64,000 nt of DNA. Origin: Polaromonas sp. (GTDB lineage: Bacteria; Pseudomonadota; Gammaproteobacteria; Burkholderiales; Burkholderiaceae_C). The notes under the pieces were generated by a model that worked only from the letters and a program-made list of their open reading frames with translations, was not told the origin of the DNA and did no database searches. Made by a program: the position numbers and the translations under genes. This document shows, piece after piece, positions 20,082 to 31,099 of this stretch (positions are counted from its first letter, which is position 1; every line of letters starts with the position of its first letter). Where the stretch lies: assembly GCA_013298945.1 (NCBI GenBank), contig JAAFJR010000003.1, positions 310,001 through 374,000 on the forward strand, written 5' to 3'.

Positions 20082-21377
20082 TTATAAATGTTCAAGGGTC
20101 AATTTCTCATACAATTGCGATAGCTTTGAGATACTTATTCGAAATTGGCTTCTAGCTTTAATCTTAGATTTATTCGTATTTGCATCCGTAACTTTTGATC
20201 CTGGATCAAATATTACCGAACCATTGCATAGAGCAGCCAAATATTTTTGAAAATCCGTATGCTCGCCCATTAAAACAGGATTATTGTATTTATACGAGAC
20301 TGGCATTTTTTGCAATGTATAAGGTACATAAGCTGCGAAAGCATGTTTTCGATTCCAATGAGATAAAAGTTCAGTAAATGACCAAATGGCTGCGTCATTA
20401 CCCTTGGAATCAATAAGTACAATATTTCCGTCCACATTCAATTGCTTGGGATTTAATAGGTTAAATCCGTGAACTTGCAGCTTCATGCCAGTAGTTGATG
20501 AAACTATGCCAACCTTGTGCGAACCAGTAAAGTACATCGACCCATCGTCTCTACCATGGCCATAGTGCTCTACAAATGCTTTTGCACCATGCTTACCGTA
20601 GTAACCGCCTTTGGGCTCTGGTGTCATTAAAGTGATTCTGTCTTTGCTGTAAGACTTTATCTCCCAACCAAGATAATCAGGCTCTGATCGTCCATTCGGA
20701 ATAATGCCCAAAAGCGCTTCAAGCGTGTAGCCGCCGCCATTAAGTGCGGCGTAATCTTTAATAATTCCAAATTTATCTAACCTTCGGGAAGTATGAAATC
20801 CTTGATTCTGAATACTTCTAAGCGCATCCATCACAAGCAGTTTATTTTGACTCGAACCGATAGGAACAGTTAACTCCAGAAACAAACCATTTGGCGGTAC
20901 TGATAAGAATTTAATAGCAATATCATTGGCCAATGATGAAAACTCTGGTGCAAGATGAGCCAATGTTTTACCATCAGAAGTAGTACCGAATATTAAAAAT
21001 CTTCCATCTTTCTTATCGCGCGATTCCTTTGGGATTGGTTGTAGATGCTTTGAGGGTGCAGATTTACATCCAGCCAAAAAACCTGACAGTCGAACTTCTG
21101 GATATTTAGGGTACAAGATAAGCTGCGCACCCTCAGCTTTTTCAGCATTTGTTTGGTCAACCCAATAAAACTCCAGCGGAGCTTTAAAGTTAGGTTCTTT
21201 TAGTTCTGAGTGGGCAGTTATTTCACCAAAAGGGAAAAAAGATAAAACTTCAAAATTACCGCCTAGGTAAATTTGCTGTTTTGTATTGTCATTCTCCGAT
21301 AGACGCTTGCAAAAAATTCGTGTAGCGCCGAGGTCAGAGAATCGCGCTTCTAATTGCGCGATAGTTTGAAAATCCAT
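20082..21377 (-). CDS. Type II restriction endonuclease, MvaI/BcnI-like
   Basis: Predicted restriction nuclease of the adjacent C5-methyltransferase. The diagnostic block GGGYTLEALLGIIPNGRS followed by EPDYLGWEIK (residues about 215-241) matches the MvaI/BcnI family, with E220, D234, E239 and K241 as candidate metal-binding/catalytic residues. The remaining N- and C-terminal regions (431 aa in all) are longer than the roughly 240-residue MvaI core and probably hold extra DNA-recognition or structural domains. A good ribosome site AAAGGG precedes the ATG. It is the last of three same-strand genes. Known relatives cut CCWGG or CCSGG; the actual site is inferred, not shown. Clearly AT-rich relative to gyrB. 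Confidence 0.8.
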   Translation of the reverse strand: MDFQTIAQLEARFSDLGATRIFCKRLSENDNTKQQIYLGGNFEVLSFFPFGEITAHSELKEPNFKAPLEFYWVDQTNAEKAEGAQLILYPKYPEVRLSGFLAGCKSAPSKHLQPIPKESRDKKDGRFLIFGTTSDGKTLAHLAPEFSSLANDIAIKFLSVPPNGLFLELTVPIGSSQNKLLVMDALRSIQNQGFHTSRRLDKFGIIKDYAALNGGGYTLEALLGIIPNGRSEPDYLGWEIKSYSKDRITLMTPEPKGGYYGKHGAKAFVEHYGHGRDDGSMYFTGSHKVGIVSSTTGMKLQVHGFNLLNPKQLNVDGNIVLIDSKGNDAAIWSFTELLSHWNRKHAFAAYVPYTLQKMPVSYKYNNPVLMGEHTDFQKYLAALCNGSVIFDPGSKVTDANTNKSKIKARSQFRISISKLSQLYEKLTLEHL

Positions 21378-21426
21378 TTGCCACCCTTTAAATCTACGCT
21401 AGATAAGAAGGATAGTAACTGACAAA

Positions 21427-21705
21427 TCAATGTACGATCATTTGCATAAGCTGTTTGTGAGTGTGTTTGAACGCAACTTCGCAAACTTTATCGCCATGTA
21501 TTTCAAACATAATGTCGATTATCTGATCTAACATGACGCACTCTTCTGTTGAAAAAATAGGTTCCCCAGAGTTTATTTCAACAATATCGACGGGTCGATC
21601 TTCAGGATTGAAAAATAAACCGCTAGCTTGCATGTTTGCAAACCATTTATCCATCGAAGAATAAGAATTACTCAAAGGAGTAGGAATTCGTGATTGTGTT
21701 TGCAT
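21427..21705 (-). CDS. Unknown 92-aa protein within restriction-modification operon
   Basis: A small acidic reading frame between methyltransferase and endonuclease genes, with a clear ribosome site (GGAG, 9 nt before ATG) 18 nt after the methyltransferase stop. It begins MQTQSRIPTPLSNSYSSMDK and contains FFNPEDRPVDIVEINSGEP and a helical C-terminus. No helix-turn-helix is obvious, so it does not look like a classical controller protein, and no nuclease motif is visible, so it is not a Vsr. It may be an accessory or inhibitor protein; I do not recognise the family. Confidence 0.75.
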   Translation of the reverse strand: MQTQSRIPTPLSNSYSSMDKWFANMQASGLFFNPEDRPVDIVEINSGEPIFSTEECVMLDQIIDIMFEIHGDKVCEVAFKHTHKQLMQMIVH

Positions 21706-21723
21706 GGTATTACTCCAAAAAAA

Positions 21724-22992
21724 TTAGACTTTGGCACGAACAAAACGCGGTTTTTTGACTTCTTCTTGCAAAATGAATGGTTGCATCGCTTGAGCAACTT
21801 TTTCCATAACTGGTACAACTACGGAATTACCAAATTGTTTATACGCACGGGTATCAGAAACATTAATTTTGAAGGTATCTGGAAAACCCATAAGCCGAGC
21901 GCATTCACGAGGCGTTAAACGTCGTGGGTTCTTTTTAGCGCCTTGACTAAATAGAATTTCAGAACCGTCTTTGTAATATCGTGCTGACAAAGTTCTGGTA
22001 ACACTTTCAGGCGTTACTAACCCAAATCCAAAGCCATTGCCAGCAGCGCTATGCTTTTTCTTGTAGTTTTGTAAATACAGCCAGAGATTGTCAGTCAAGG
22101 TGTATTTATCGAGCACCTTCTTTTTTGAATGATCAAAATAATTCGATCCATCCCATTCAAGAAACGGTTCATTAGCTTTTGCATGAATGATTTTGCTTAA
22201 TACATGATCACCTTTTCCTGGCAATTCAATGTTTTTAACATCGAAATCAACCTCATCACGGAACCCGACAATGATGATCCGCTCACGGTGCTGAGGCACA
22301 AAATGAGCACCGTCAATAACGCTGTAAGTGACGTGATAACCAAGTTCTTCGTTTAACGTTTTATAAATAACGTCAAAAGTCCGACCTTTGTCATGTGACC
22401 GAAGATTTTTGACGTTTTCCAACATAAATGCACGGGGACGCTTTTTAGCAATGATTCGCGCAACGTCAAAGAATAAAGTGCCTTGAGTTTCATCTGCGAA
22501 TCCATGTGCCTTACCAAGCGAATTTTTTTTAGAGACACCTGCAATAGAAAACGGCTGGCACGGAAATCCACCAATTAAGACGTCGTGATCCGGAATATCA
22601 TCTTCATGGATTTGAGTGATGTCACCGTTCATCACATGATCTGTAGAAAAGTTCATGGCGTAGCTTTTTTGAGCAAATGTGTCCCACTCACTCGTAAACA
22701 CGCATTCACCGCCAATAGCTTCGAAAGCTAATCGGATTCCTCCGATGCCAGCAAAAAGATCCGCAAAGGTAAATTTTCCTTTTGTCGCTGCTGGAACACC
22801 AAAATTTAAAAACTTTTGCAGTTCTGCTGCGATATTTTCTGGCGGTAACTGTTCTCCATTTTCCCAGCGCCGAATCTGACGAGCGCTAAAATTTAGCTGT
22901 TTAGCAAGTGCTTCTTGGGAATGGGTTTTACGAGCTGCTGCTAAGTAAGCGAGAGCGGCTGAATGGTCGGCAGATGAAATTGATGAGTTCAT
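21724..22992 (-). CDS. HTH-fused DNA cytosine-C5 methyltransferase (type II modification)
   Basis: Modification enzyme protecting the host from the partner nuclease. Residues 1-65 form a Cro/C1-like helix-turn-helix ([26 protein letters not shown]), as in M.SsoII and M.EcoRII, which repress their own promoters. Catalytic motifs follow: motif [21 protein letters not shown], motif [11 protein letters not shown] with the nucleophile C145, motif VI ENVKNL, motif [15 protein letters not shown], and C-terminal motifs IX-X ending in [20 protein letters not shown]. 422 aa is normal for a fused enzyme. No ribosome site precedes the start, and a palindrome 16 nt upstream is the likely autoregulatory operator. 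Order on the minus strand: methyltransferase, 92-aa protein, nuclease. Confidence 0.93.
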   Translation of the reverse strand: MNSSISSADHSAALAYLAAARKTHSQEALAKQLNFSARQIRRWENGEQLPPENIAAELQKFLNFGVPAATKGKFTFADLFAGIGGIRLAFEAIGGECVFTSEWDTFAQKSYAMNFSTDHVMNGDITQIHEDDIPDHDVLIGGFPCQPFSIAGVSKKNSLGKAHGFADETQGTLFFDVARIIAKKRPRAFMLENVKNLRSHDKGRTFDVIYKTLNEELGYHVTYSVIDGAHFVPQHRERIIIVGFRDEVDFDVKNIELPGKGDHVLSKIIHAKANEPFLEWDGSNYFDHSKKKVLDKYTLTDNLWLYLQNYKKKHSAAGNGFGFGLVTPESVTRTLSARYYKDGSEILFSQGAKKNPRRLTPRECARLMGFPDTFKINVSDTRAYKQFGNSVVVPVMEKVAQAMQPFILQEEVKKPRFVRAKV

Positions 22993-23007
22993 CGGCGGGA
23001 ATAATAC

Positions 23008-23032
23008 AGGACATTTGTCCTATTTTTGTCCC
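23008..23032. promoter_or_regulatory. Palindromic operator of the methyltransferase gene
   Basis: AGGACATTTGTCCT (23008-23021) is a perfect 6-bp inverted repeat with a 2-bp centre. A further TTTGTCCC half-site sits exactly 11 bp (one helical turn) from TTTGTCCT. It resembles the regulatory inverted repeat recognised by the HTH domain of M.SsoII (AGGACAAATTGTCCT, from memory). It lies 16 nt upstream of the methyltransferase ATG and overlaps the presumed promoter, so binding should repress transcription. Confidence 0.75.
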
Positions 23033-23094
23033 TCTGTTAAAATAAACAGTAAATAAATCAATTACCTTTGAATTATTTTTTCTAAATATGTCTC

Positions 23095-23137
23095 TAACCG
23101 GCGTATTTATTGCCTAAATAGCTATAAAAATCATAGT
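23095..23137 (-). repeat. Palindromic element, reverse, intergenic
   Basis: TAACCGGCGTATTTATTGCC, then TAAATAGCTATAAAAATCAT and AGT, with AAATATGTCTC on its outer side, matching the extended end of the copy at 20.04 kb. It lies between the methyltransferase operator and the oriC-like array; together these two reverse copies bracket the restriction-modification island. Confidence 0.9.
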
Positions 23138-23239
23138 AATAAACCAGCCAAAAAAGTGAAATTTAGCAAGCATTAGACTTTTAAACGCGAAAAAACCACG
23201 CGCGGAAAGTTATCTGAAAGCACGCAAACCAAGGCGGCA

Positions 23240-23464
23240 CTTGTACTTCTCTTATTCTTCTAATTCTTTATTTAAAGATAGTAGTAGTAGTTAAGGCTTG
23301 CAGGTATGTGTGGATAAGGCCTTAAAGTTCAATCGCATCAGTCACTTAGCTTGCTTCTGTGGGTGTGGGTAGACTTGGTTTTTTGGTGTCATCGTTTTCT
23401 GGATAACTTAGAGTTGAGTGACTAATCTGTGGATAACTAGCTATTTGTTAAAAAGTTATCAACA
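23240..23464. other. oriC-like region: AT-rich tract, DnaA-trios, DnaA boxes
   Basis: A pyrimidine/AT-rich tract (about 23243-23278) is followed by four tandem TAG trios (23279-23290), then after 18 bp a perfect box TGTGGATAA (23309-23317). Further boxes are TCTGGATAA (23398-23406, one mismatch), TGTGGATAA (23428-23436, perfect) and TTATCAACA (23456-23464, one mismatch). The order unwinding tract, TAG trios, short spacer, TGTGGATAA has the same polarity as the E. coli 13-mer/R1 arrangement and the DnaA-trio model. It has no gene and lies between the methyltransferase and metH, 3.6 kb beyond gyrB. I think this is the best origin candidate in the window; the dnaA upstream region is the alternative. 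Confidence 0.65.
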
Positions 23465-23566
23465 GGTTTGTACAAAAAAAGACGAAAAATAAAAATCGCG
23501 CTACCGCATCGATAGACTTCTGCTTTCATTATTCTTTGGCAACTATTCTTCCAGTAAAATAAGCCT

Positions 23567-23653
23567 AACTCAAGGAGCGCTGCAGCGCCGCATTTATTTC
23601 GCGGCGTCAGGCTTGGGTTGCTGCTTCGTATTTCGGGGCAACCAACGGCGCTC
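23567..23653 (+). ncRNA. S-adenosylhomocysteine (SAH) riboswitch
   Basis: The leader of metH contains the conserved SAH-riboswitch segments AAGGAGCGCTGCA, CAGGCTTGG and CAACGGCGCTCA. Helices can be drawn: P1 AACTCAAG (23567-23574) with CTTGGGTT; P2 CGCCGC with GCGGCG; P3 GGTTGC with GCAACC; and a pseudoknot GAGCGC with GCGCTC (23648-23653). In beta-proteobacteria this RNA class senses SAH and turns on genes that recycle it via homocysteine, fitting metH. The element ends 34 nt before the metH start, so it may act on translation or transcription. Confidence 0.93.
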
Positions 23654-23686
23654 ACCAGCTTTTAATGATTCTTTGCTAGGTGAGCT

Positions 23687-26596
<2,910 letters not shown>

Positions 26597-26608
26597 CGCT
26601 ATTCAAAA

Positions 26609-26639
26609 CCGTCATTCCCGCGCAGGCGGGAATCCATGG
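26609..26639. repeat. REP-type repeat after metH
   Basis: CCGTCATTCCCGCGCAGGCG then GGAATCCATGG, a near-perfect hairpin (ATTCCCGC/GCGGGAAT) 12 nt after the metH stop. It may protect or end the metH transcript. Same family as at 11.84, 28.20 and 35.49 kb. Confidence 0.88.
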
Positions 26640-26697
26640 TTCAAGGGCGGGTGGCGAAAGTTTAAATGAAAAGCGATGCGTATAAACAGCTCAAATT

Positions 26698-26741
26698 GCT
26701 ATAAATTAAATAGCTGCTTAGGCAATAAATACGACGGCTAT
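26698..26741 (+). repeat. Palindromic element, forward, intergenic
   Basis: GCTATAAATTAAATAGCT, then GCTTAGGCAATAAATACGAC and GGCTAT. It ends 10 nt from the glpQ stop, in the gap between the convergent metH and glpQ genes. Confidence 0.9.
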
Positions 26742-26751
26742 CGATAATTTT

Positions 26752-27942
26752 TTATTTTCTAGCGGCGACGGCAGTGTCAGGAAAATCACTGAACAATCCA
26801 TCGACACCCATTTTATAAAACTTCATATATTCCGCTTTTGGGTCACCAGCAAAGTCTGACAGCAATCGTTTTCCTTCATTGCGAAACGTGAACGCATGGA
26901 CGAATAACCCAGCAGCATGCGCATCTTTCACAACCGAAGTCGGTGGCAAAGCGACGCGATCACGATCGTCAATTTTTCCATCGCCGTTCAAGTCTTTAGG
27001 CTTACCGTCTGTGCCCGGCACATGTGCACCGCTTGCCAGATAAGGCTTCCATGGGCCAATGCCGTCGGCATAAGTTTTGATTTCTCTTAAACCAGCGGGC
27101 GTTAACATGTCTGCAAAATTGCGTGAGTCCTTATTAACAACAAAGTCATAGGGCTGCGCTGATGGTGCAGCAAGCGTGACTTTACCTGCCGAGTCGACAT
27201 CATCACCGTCTATCAACTGAACCAATCTCACTGGCGTGAGTTTCCTAAGCTCTTTGAGGTTGTTAACCTCAAACGATTGGATAACAACAGCCGAATCTTT
27301 TTTATTTAGACCGTAAGCATTCAATGTTGCTAACAGGCGGGGCTCAATAGCCAAACCTGCTTGAATGTGATAGGTCGGATGCTTGGTTTCAGGGTACACC
27401 CCCACTGTTCGGCCGCTGTTTGCTTTTTCGGCCTTAACCAGCTCTAAGATTTCTCGAAAGGTAGGTATTTCAAATTTTCCATTGAACGACTGGTCACGAT
27501 CGGCCATGGTTTGCTTAGCGCGCAACGTTTTAAGTTCGGCCAAGGTAAAGTCGGTTACAAACCAACCTGTTTCTTCAATGCCGTCAACCTTGCGTGTCGT
27601 TTTGCGAGCAGCAAACTCAGGATGTTGTTCAACATCTGTCGTCGCGGTTATGTTTGGCTCATGGCGTGCCACGAGTTCGCCATCTTTGGTTACCACCAGA
27701 TCAGGCTCAATAAAATCCGCCCCCAACTCAATCGCTCTTTTATAAGATGCCAATGTATGCTCAGGCAAGTAACCACAAGCACCGCGATGGCCAATCACCA
27801 GTGGCATTGCGCCATCTAAAGTTGGGTATTGAGAGTTCATCTTGCCAATCACCTGTTGCGGTGAGCTGTTGTGCGAACAACCCATCAAAAAAGCAACGCT
27901 GGCTATAGAAATAGCACTTAATCCAACTTTAATCGACTTCAT
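26752..27942 (-). CDS. glpQ: Glycerophosphodiester phosphodiesterase, lipoprotein-like
   Basis: Hydrolyses glycerophosphodiesters to glycerol-3-phosphate and an alcohol in the periplasm. The TIM-barrel motifs [16 protein letters not shown] (catalytic His and Glu region), [20 protein letters not shown] and a C-terminal [11 protein letters not shown] are those of the GlpQ group. The N-terminus [20 protein letters not shown] followed by GCS looks like a lipoprotein signal with Cys after LMG. I chose the ATG at 27942, preceded by GGAG; an upstream in-frame ATG (27978) would disrupt the signal peptide. 396 aa, with an inserted Asp-rich calcium-like segment ([13 protein letters not shown]). Stands alone. 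Confidence 0.93.
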   Translation of the reverse strand: MKSIKVGLSAISIASVAFLMGCSHNSSPQQVIGKMNSQYPTLDGAMPLVIGHRGACGYLPEHTLASYKRAIELGADFIEPDLVVTKDGELVARHEPNITATTDVEQHPEFAARKTTRKVDGIEETGWFVTDFTLAELKTLRAKQTMADRDQSFNGKFEIPTFREILELVKAEKANSGRTVGVYPETKHPTYHIQAGLAIEPRLLATLNAYGLNKKDSAVVIQSFEVNNLKELRKLTPVRLVQLIDGDDVDSAGKVTLAAPSAQPYDFVVNKDSRNFADMLTPAGLREIKTYADGIGPWKPYLASGAHVPGTDGKPKDLNGDGKIDDRDRVALPPTSVVKDAHAAGLFVHAFTFRNEGKRLLSDFAGDPKAEYMKFYKMGVDGLFSDFPDTAVAARK

Positions 27943-28093
27943 AAACTTTCTCCAAGTAAAGATTAACTTCGTCTGCAATTATTCATACCGATTGTGTCTG
28001 TGCTGTGACAATGCGAGCGCCATTAGACGCAAGAATCACGATAAGCCCGCTCTCAAATTCTTTTTCATCATAGATGTAAAAAAGAGAGATTTA

Positions 28094-28137
28094 GCTATAA
28101 ATATAATAGCTGCTTAGGCAACAAATATGATGGCTAC
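28094..28137 (+). repeat. Palindromic element, forward, intergenic
   Basis: GCTATAAATATAATAGCT, then GCTTAGGCAACAAATATGAT and GGCTAC. It lies in the 341-bp gap between glpQ (divergent side) and gntK. The rest of that gap holds the glpQ promoter side and one REP repeat; nothing else was recognised. Confidence 0.88.
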
Positions 28138-28201
28138 AACGAAAATTGCACTAAAAAAGAGCCTAAAATGCGCTCAAACTGACTTTTCTGGCAAGCGCGG
28201 T

Positions 28202-28230
28202 ATGGATTCCCGCCTACGCGGGAATGAAGG
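28202..28230. repeat. REP-type repeat downstream of gntK
   Basis: ATGGATTCCCGCCTACGCGG then GAATGAAGG, the inverted orientation of the repeat at 26.61 kb. Lies 54 nt past the gntK stop. Confidence 0.85.
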
Positions 28231-28283
28231 GGTTATGAGGGGGTTTTTGGGGCCTTAAGCTAACTAAATTATCCCAACCAAAC

Positions 28284-28817
28284 TTACCCCAACCAAGCCC
28301 GCACTTGCGCCACCATTTCAGGCAAGGGCGTATTGGCATCCACGGTTAACACGCCCTCCTCACCCGTTGGCACTTCCAAGGTTGCAAACTGGTTGTCCAC
28401 CAGCGTGGCGGGGAAAAAGTGACCGTCTGAGGCGGCGCGAGACGACACACGCGCTAAAGCGGTTGCGGGGCTGATGTCTAGGTAGACGAAGCGCAAGTTA
28501 GGTTTGTAGCTGCGCAAGGTGTCGCGATAGCTTTTTTTCAAAGCCGAGCAGCTTAAAACGACGGTTTTATCGGTGTTTTGCAACAACGCTTCACCCAAAC
28601 TAAGCAGCCAGCCCGCGCGATCTTGGTCGGTCAGCGGTGTGCCTTGTGCCATTTTTTCTTGGCTGGCGGTGGGGTGAAAAGCGTCACCTTCCAGCATGTT
28701 GCACGCCAAACTTTGCGCAATCGCCATCGCTAGGGATGATTTGCCACAGCCTGAAACGCCCATCACGACCACTGCCAGTGCAGGATCTAAGGCTTGGGCT
28801 GTAACTATTTTTGACAT
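28284..28817 (-). CDS. gntK: Gluconokinase
   Basis: Phosphorylates gluconate to 6-phosphogluconate with ATP. The 177-residue protein has P-loop GVSGCGKSSLAMAIAQSL, the family motif LEGDAFHPTASQEKMAQGTP LTDQDR, and VLSCSALKKSYRDTLR, all typical of the GntK group. No gluconate permease or Entner-Doudoroff gene is adjacent. It is divergent from the transferase gene with a 66-bp shared promoter region. Confidence 0.94.
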   Translation of the reverse strand: MSKIVTAQALDPALAVVVMGVSGCGKSSLAMAIAQSLACNMLEGDAFHPTASQEKMAQGTPLTDQDRAGWLLSLGEALLQNTDKTVVLSCSALKKSYRDTLRSYKPNLRFVYLDISPATALARVSSRAASDGHFFPATLVDNQFATLEVPTGEEGVLTVDANTPLPEMVAQVRAWLG

Positions 28818-28883
28818 AGTTACAGAGGATAACTCAATTCAACAAGGCCTAAACTGCGAGTAACTGCGCTTAAACTACGCCCC

Positions 28884-30998
28884 ATGGCTAAATACAATCT
28901 GGCTCCGGCTATTCCGCGCATCCCCGTCATCGCCGCTGTGGTGGCTGTGATGATTTACACCCTCACCCGTTTGGGCTTGGCGGTTTTTACCAGCTTTGAG
29001 GGTGTTGGTACAACGATGCAATTCAAAAGTTTTGAAGCCGTGCCGCTACCGCTGTGGCCCGAAATATTCTTTAAGGGTTTTTGGTTTGACCTGTGTGTGG
29101 TCAGCGTGTTGATTGCGCCGATTTGTTTGTATGAAGCTGTGATTCCAAATACTTGGCGTAAAAAGTCATGGCACAAAGCACTTAGGTTTACGTACCTATG
29201 GTTGGCAATTGCGCTGTTGCTGTTTGGCGCTGTGGCAGAGGCTACCTTTTGGTTGGAGTTTTCAACCCGCTTTAACTTCATCGCCTTAGATTATTTGATT
29301 TACACCTCAGAGGTGATTGGCAATATCCGCGAATCCTACCCTGTCGGCCAAATCTTGGCAGGTATTGGCGCGATTGCAGCGGTCATTTTGGTCATCATCA
29401 GCGGCCGCGTTAACCAAGCGGACAGCTATGGCATTACCGTGGTACAACGCATTTGCTTAGCGTTGTTCGCCTGCACTGTGCCCGCGCTGATGATGTATTT
29501 CGGCAACGTTGACCAGATGGAAAAGCAATATCTGCCCTTGGTCAGTTCAGAAACAAACACGTCCTTGCCTGCCGAAGTGCGCAGACTTGCGGGTATTCCA
29601 CAAGACGGCGCCATCAACCCTAAAAACGCTTTTGCTGCTGAGTTGTCGGGCAACGGCCTGTTCACCATCGCCGCCGCGCAGCGCCGCAACGAGCTGGATT
29701 ACGACAAGTTTTACCGCACCATTCCCCAGCCACAGGCTAACACAGCTTTGGTAGCCATGGGCGTGAAGCGCACCTCTTTGGGCGATGCGCGCAAAACCGA
29801 CATCAAAGACGAACCAGCCACGAACGTCACCCCCTTCAGCAGCAAGCCTAAAAACATCATCATGATTTCGGTGGAAAGCCTATCGGCTGAGTTTATGGAT
29901 TCGTATGGCGGGAATAAGGGCTTAACGCCTGAGCTAGACAAACTCGGCAAAGCCGGCATGAAGTTTGATCGCATGTTTGCCACCGGCACACGCACTGTGC
30001 GTGGCCTAGAGGCGCTGTCGCTCGGCACACCGCCCATTCCTGGCCAAGCCATCGTGCGCCGCCCCAAGCACGACCACCTGTCCACCATGGGTGAATTGCT
30101 CAAGCACCAAGGTTTTTCGACCTTCTTTTTCTATGGCGGCTATGGTTATTTTGACAATATGAACGCCTACTACGCGGCCAATAACTACCGCGTGGTGGAC
30201 CGCACCGACATCCCCAAAGACAAAGTCGGTTTTGAAAACGTCTGGGGCGTGGCCGACGAGTATTTGTTTGACCACGTGATACGCACGCTGGACGAAAAAG
30301 GTGATAAAGGCACGCAAGACAAGCCGTTCTTCGCCCAAGTCATGACCACCTCCAACCACCGCCCTTACACCTATCCTTCAGGCCGTATCGACATTCCCTC
30401 ACCCGGCGGGCGTGATGGCGCGGTGAAATATACCGACTATGCCATTGGCAAATTCATCAAAGACGCGTCTAAAAAGTCGTGGTTCAAAGACACTCTGTTT
30501 GTCATCGTGGCCGACCATTGCGCCTCTGCCGCTGGCAAAACCCGCCTACCGGTAACCGGTTACCACATCCCGCTGATTTTTTATGCCCCAGCCTTGCTCA
30601 AGCCAGCCGTGTTTAGCCCCATGATCAGCCAAATCGATATTGCGCCTACATTGATGGAGGTTTTAGGCAAAAACGGCAGCGCCCAGTTTTTTGGCCGCTC
30701 GGTGTTTGAGCCCGGCCCCGTAACAGAGCGCGCCTTCATTAGCAACTACCAAGCGCTGGGCTACATGAAAGACAACTTGCTCACCGTGCTGCTACCTAAG
30801 CAAGTTGTTGAGAGCTACAACGTCGACCCCAAAACACTGGCCACCACGCCCGCCCCCATCAACACGCAGCTGATGAACGAGGCCATCGCTTATTACCAAA
30901 CGGCATCCAAAGCCTTCAAAACTGGCGCTTTGAAAGCCCCGTTTTACATCAACCCTGCCGAGATGACCGAGGGCGGCAAGCCGTTTCAGAAGCCGTAA
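28884..30998 (+). CDS. LTA-synthase-like membrane phosphoglycerol/phosphoethanolamine transferase
   Basis: Inner-membrane alkaline-phosphatase-superfamily transferase. Roughly five hydrophobic helices occupy residues 1-200; the periplasmic catalytic domain starts near 310 with NIIMISVESLSAEFMDSYGG (metal-binding Glu), the nucleophile Thr in GTRTVRGLEALSLGTPP, FFYGGYGYFDNMN, TTSNHRPYTYP and the metal ligand motif IVADHCASAAGKTRLPV. In Gram-negatives such proteins transfer phosphoglycerol or phosphoethanolamine to periplasmic glucans or lipid A. Which acceptor is used here is not evident. 704 aa. Monocistronic in appearance. Confidence 0.88.
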   Translation: MAKYNLAPAIPRIPVIAAVVAVMIYTLTRLGLAVFTSFEGVGTTMQFKSFEAVPLPLWPEIFFKGFWFDLCVVSVLIAPICLYEAVIPNTWRKKSWHKALRFTYLWLAIALLLFGAVAEATFWLEFSTRFNFIALDYLIYTSEVIGNIRESYPVGQILAGIGAIAAVILVIISGRVNQADSYGITVVQRICLALFACTVPALMMYFGNVDQMEKQYLPLVSSETNTSLPAEVRRLAGIPQDGAINPKNAFAAELSGNGLFTIAAAQRRNELDYDKFYRTIPQPQANTALVAMGVKRTSLGDARKTDIKDEPATNVTPFSSKPKNIIMISVESLSAEFMDSYGGNKGLTPELDKLGKAGMKFDRMFATGTRTVRGLEALSLGTPPIPGQAIVRRPKHDHLSTMGELLKHQGFSTFFFYGGYGYFDNMNAYYAANNYRVVDRTDIPKDKVGFENVWGVADEYLFDHVIRTLDEKGDKGTQDKPFFAQVMTTSNHRPYTYPSGRIDIPSPGGRDGAVKYTDYAIGKFIKDASKKSWFKDTLFVIVADHCASAAGKTRLPVTGYHIPLIFYAPALLKPAVFSPMISQIDIAPTLMEVLGKNGSAQFFGRSVFEPGPVTERAFISNYQALGYMKDNLLTVLLPKQVVESYNVDPKTLATTPAPINTQLMNEAIAYYQTASKAFKTGALKAPFYINPAEMTEGGKPFQKP

Positions 30999-31030
30999 AG
31001 GCTACTAAAATATTCAAGCCATAGATTTTT

Positions 31031-31074
31031 GCTATAAATAATATAGCTATTGAGGCAATAAATGCGGCGGCTAG
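31031..31074 (+). repeat. Palindromic element, forward, intergenic
   Basis: GCTATAAATAATATAGCT, then ATTGAGGCAATAAATGCGGC and GGCTAG. Lies between the convergent transferase gene and exonuclease gene. Confidence 0.88.
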
Positions 31075-31099
31075 ATGCCGATTCGTGTTTTTTGGGCTG

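Noticed and set aside
23481-23686. Cobalamin riboswitch upstream of metH
   Set aside because: No B12-box-like segment was seen; the conserved blocks and pseudoknot fit the SAH riboswitch instead.
27903-27917. Left half of the element in the glpQ signal peptide (GCTATTTCTATAGC on the minus strand)
   Set aside because: Only the short AT-rich palindrome is present; the diagnostic GGCAATAAATACGCCGGC half is missing.
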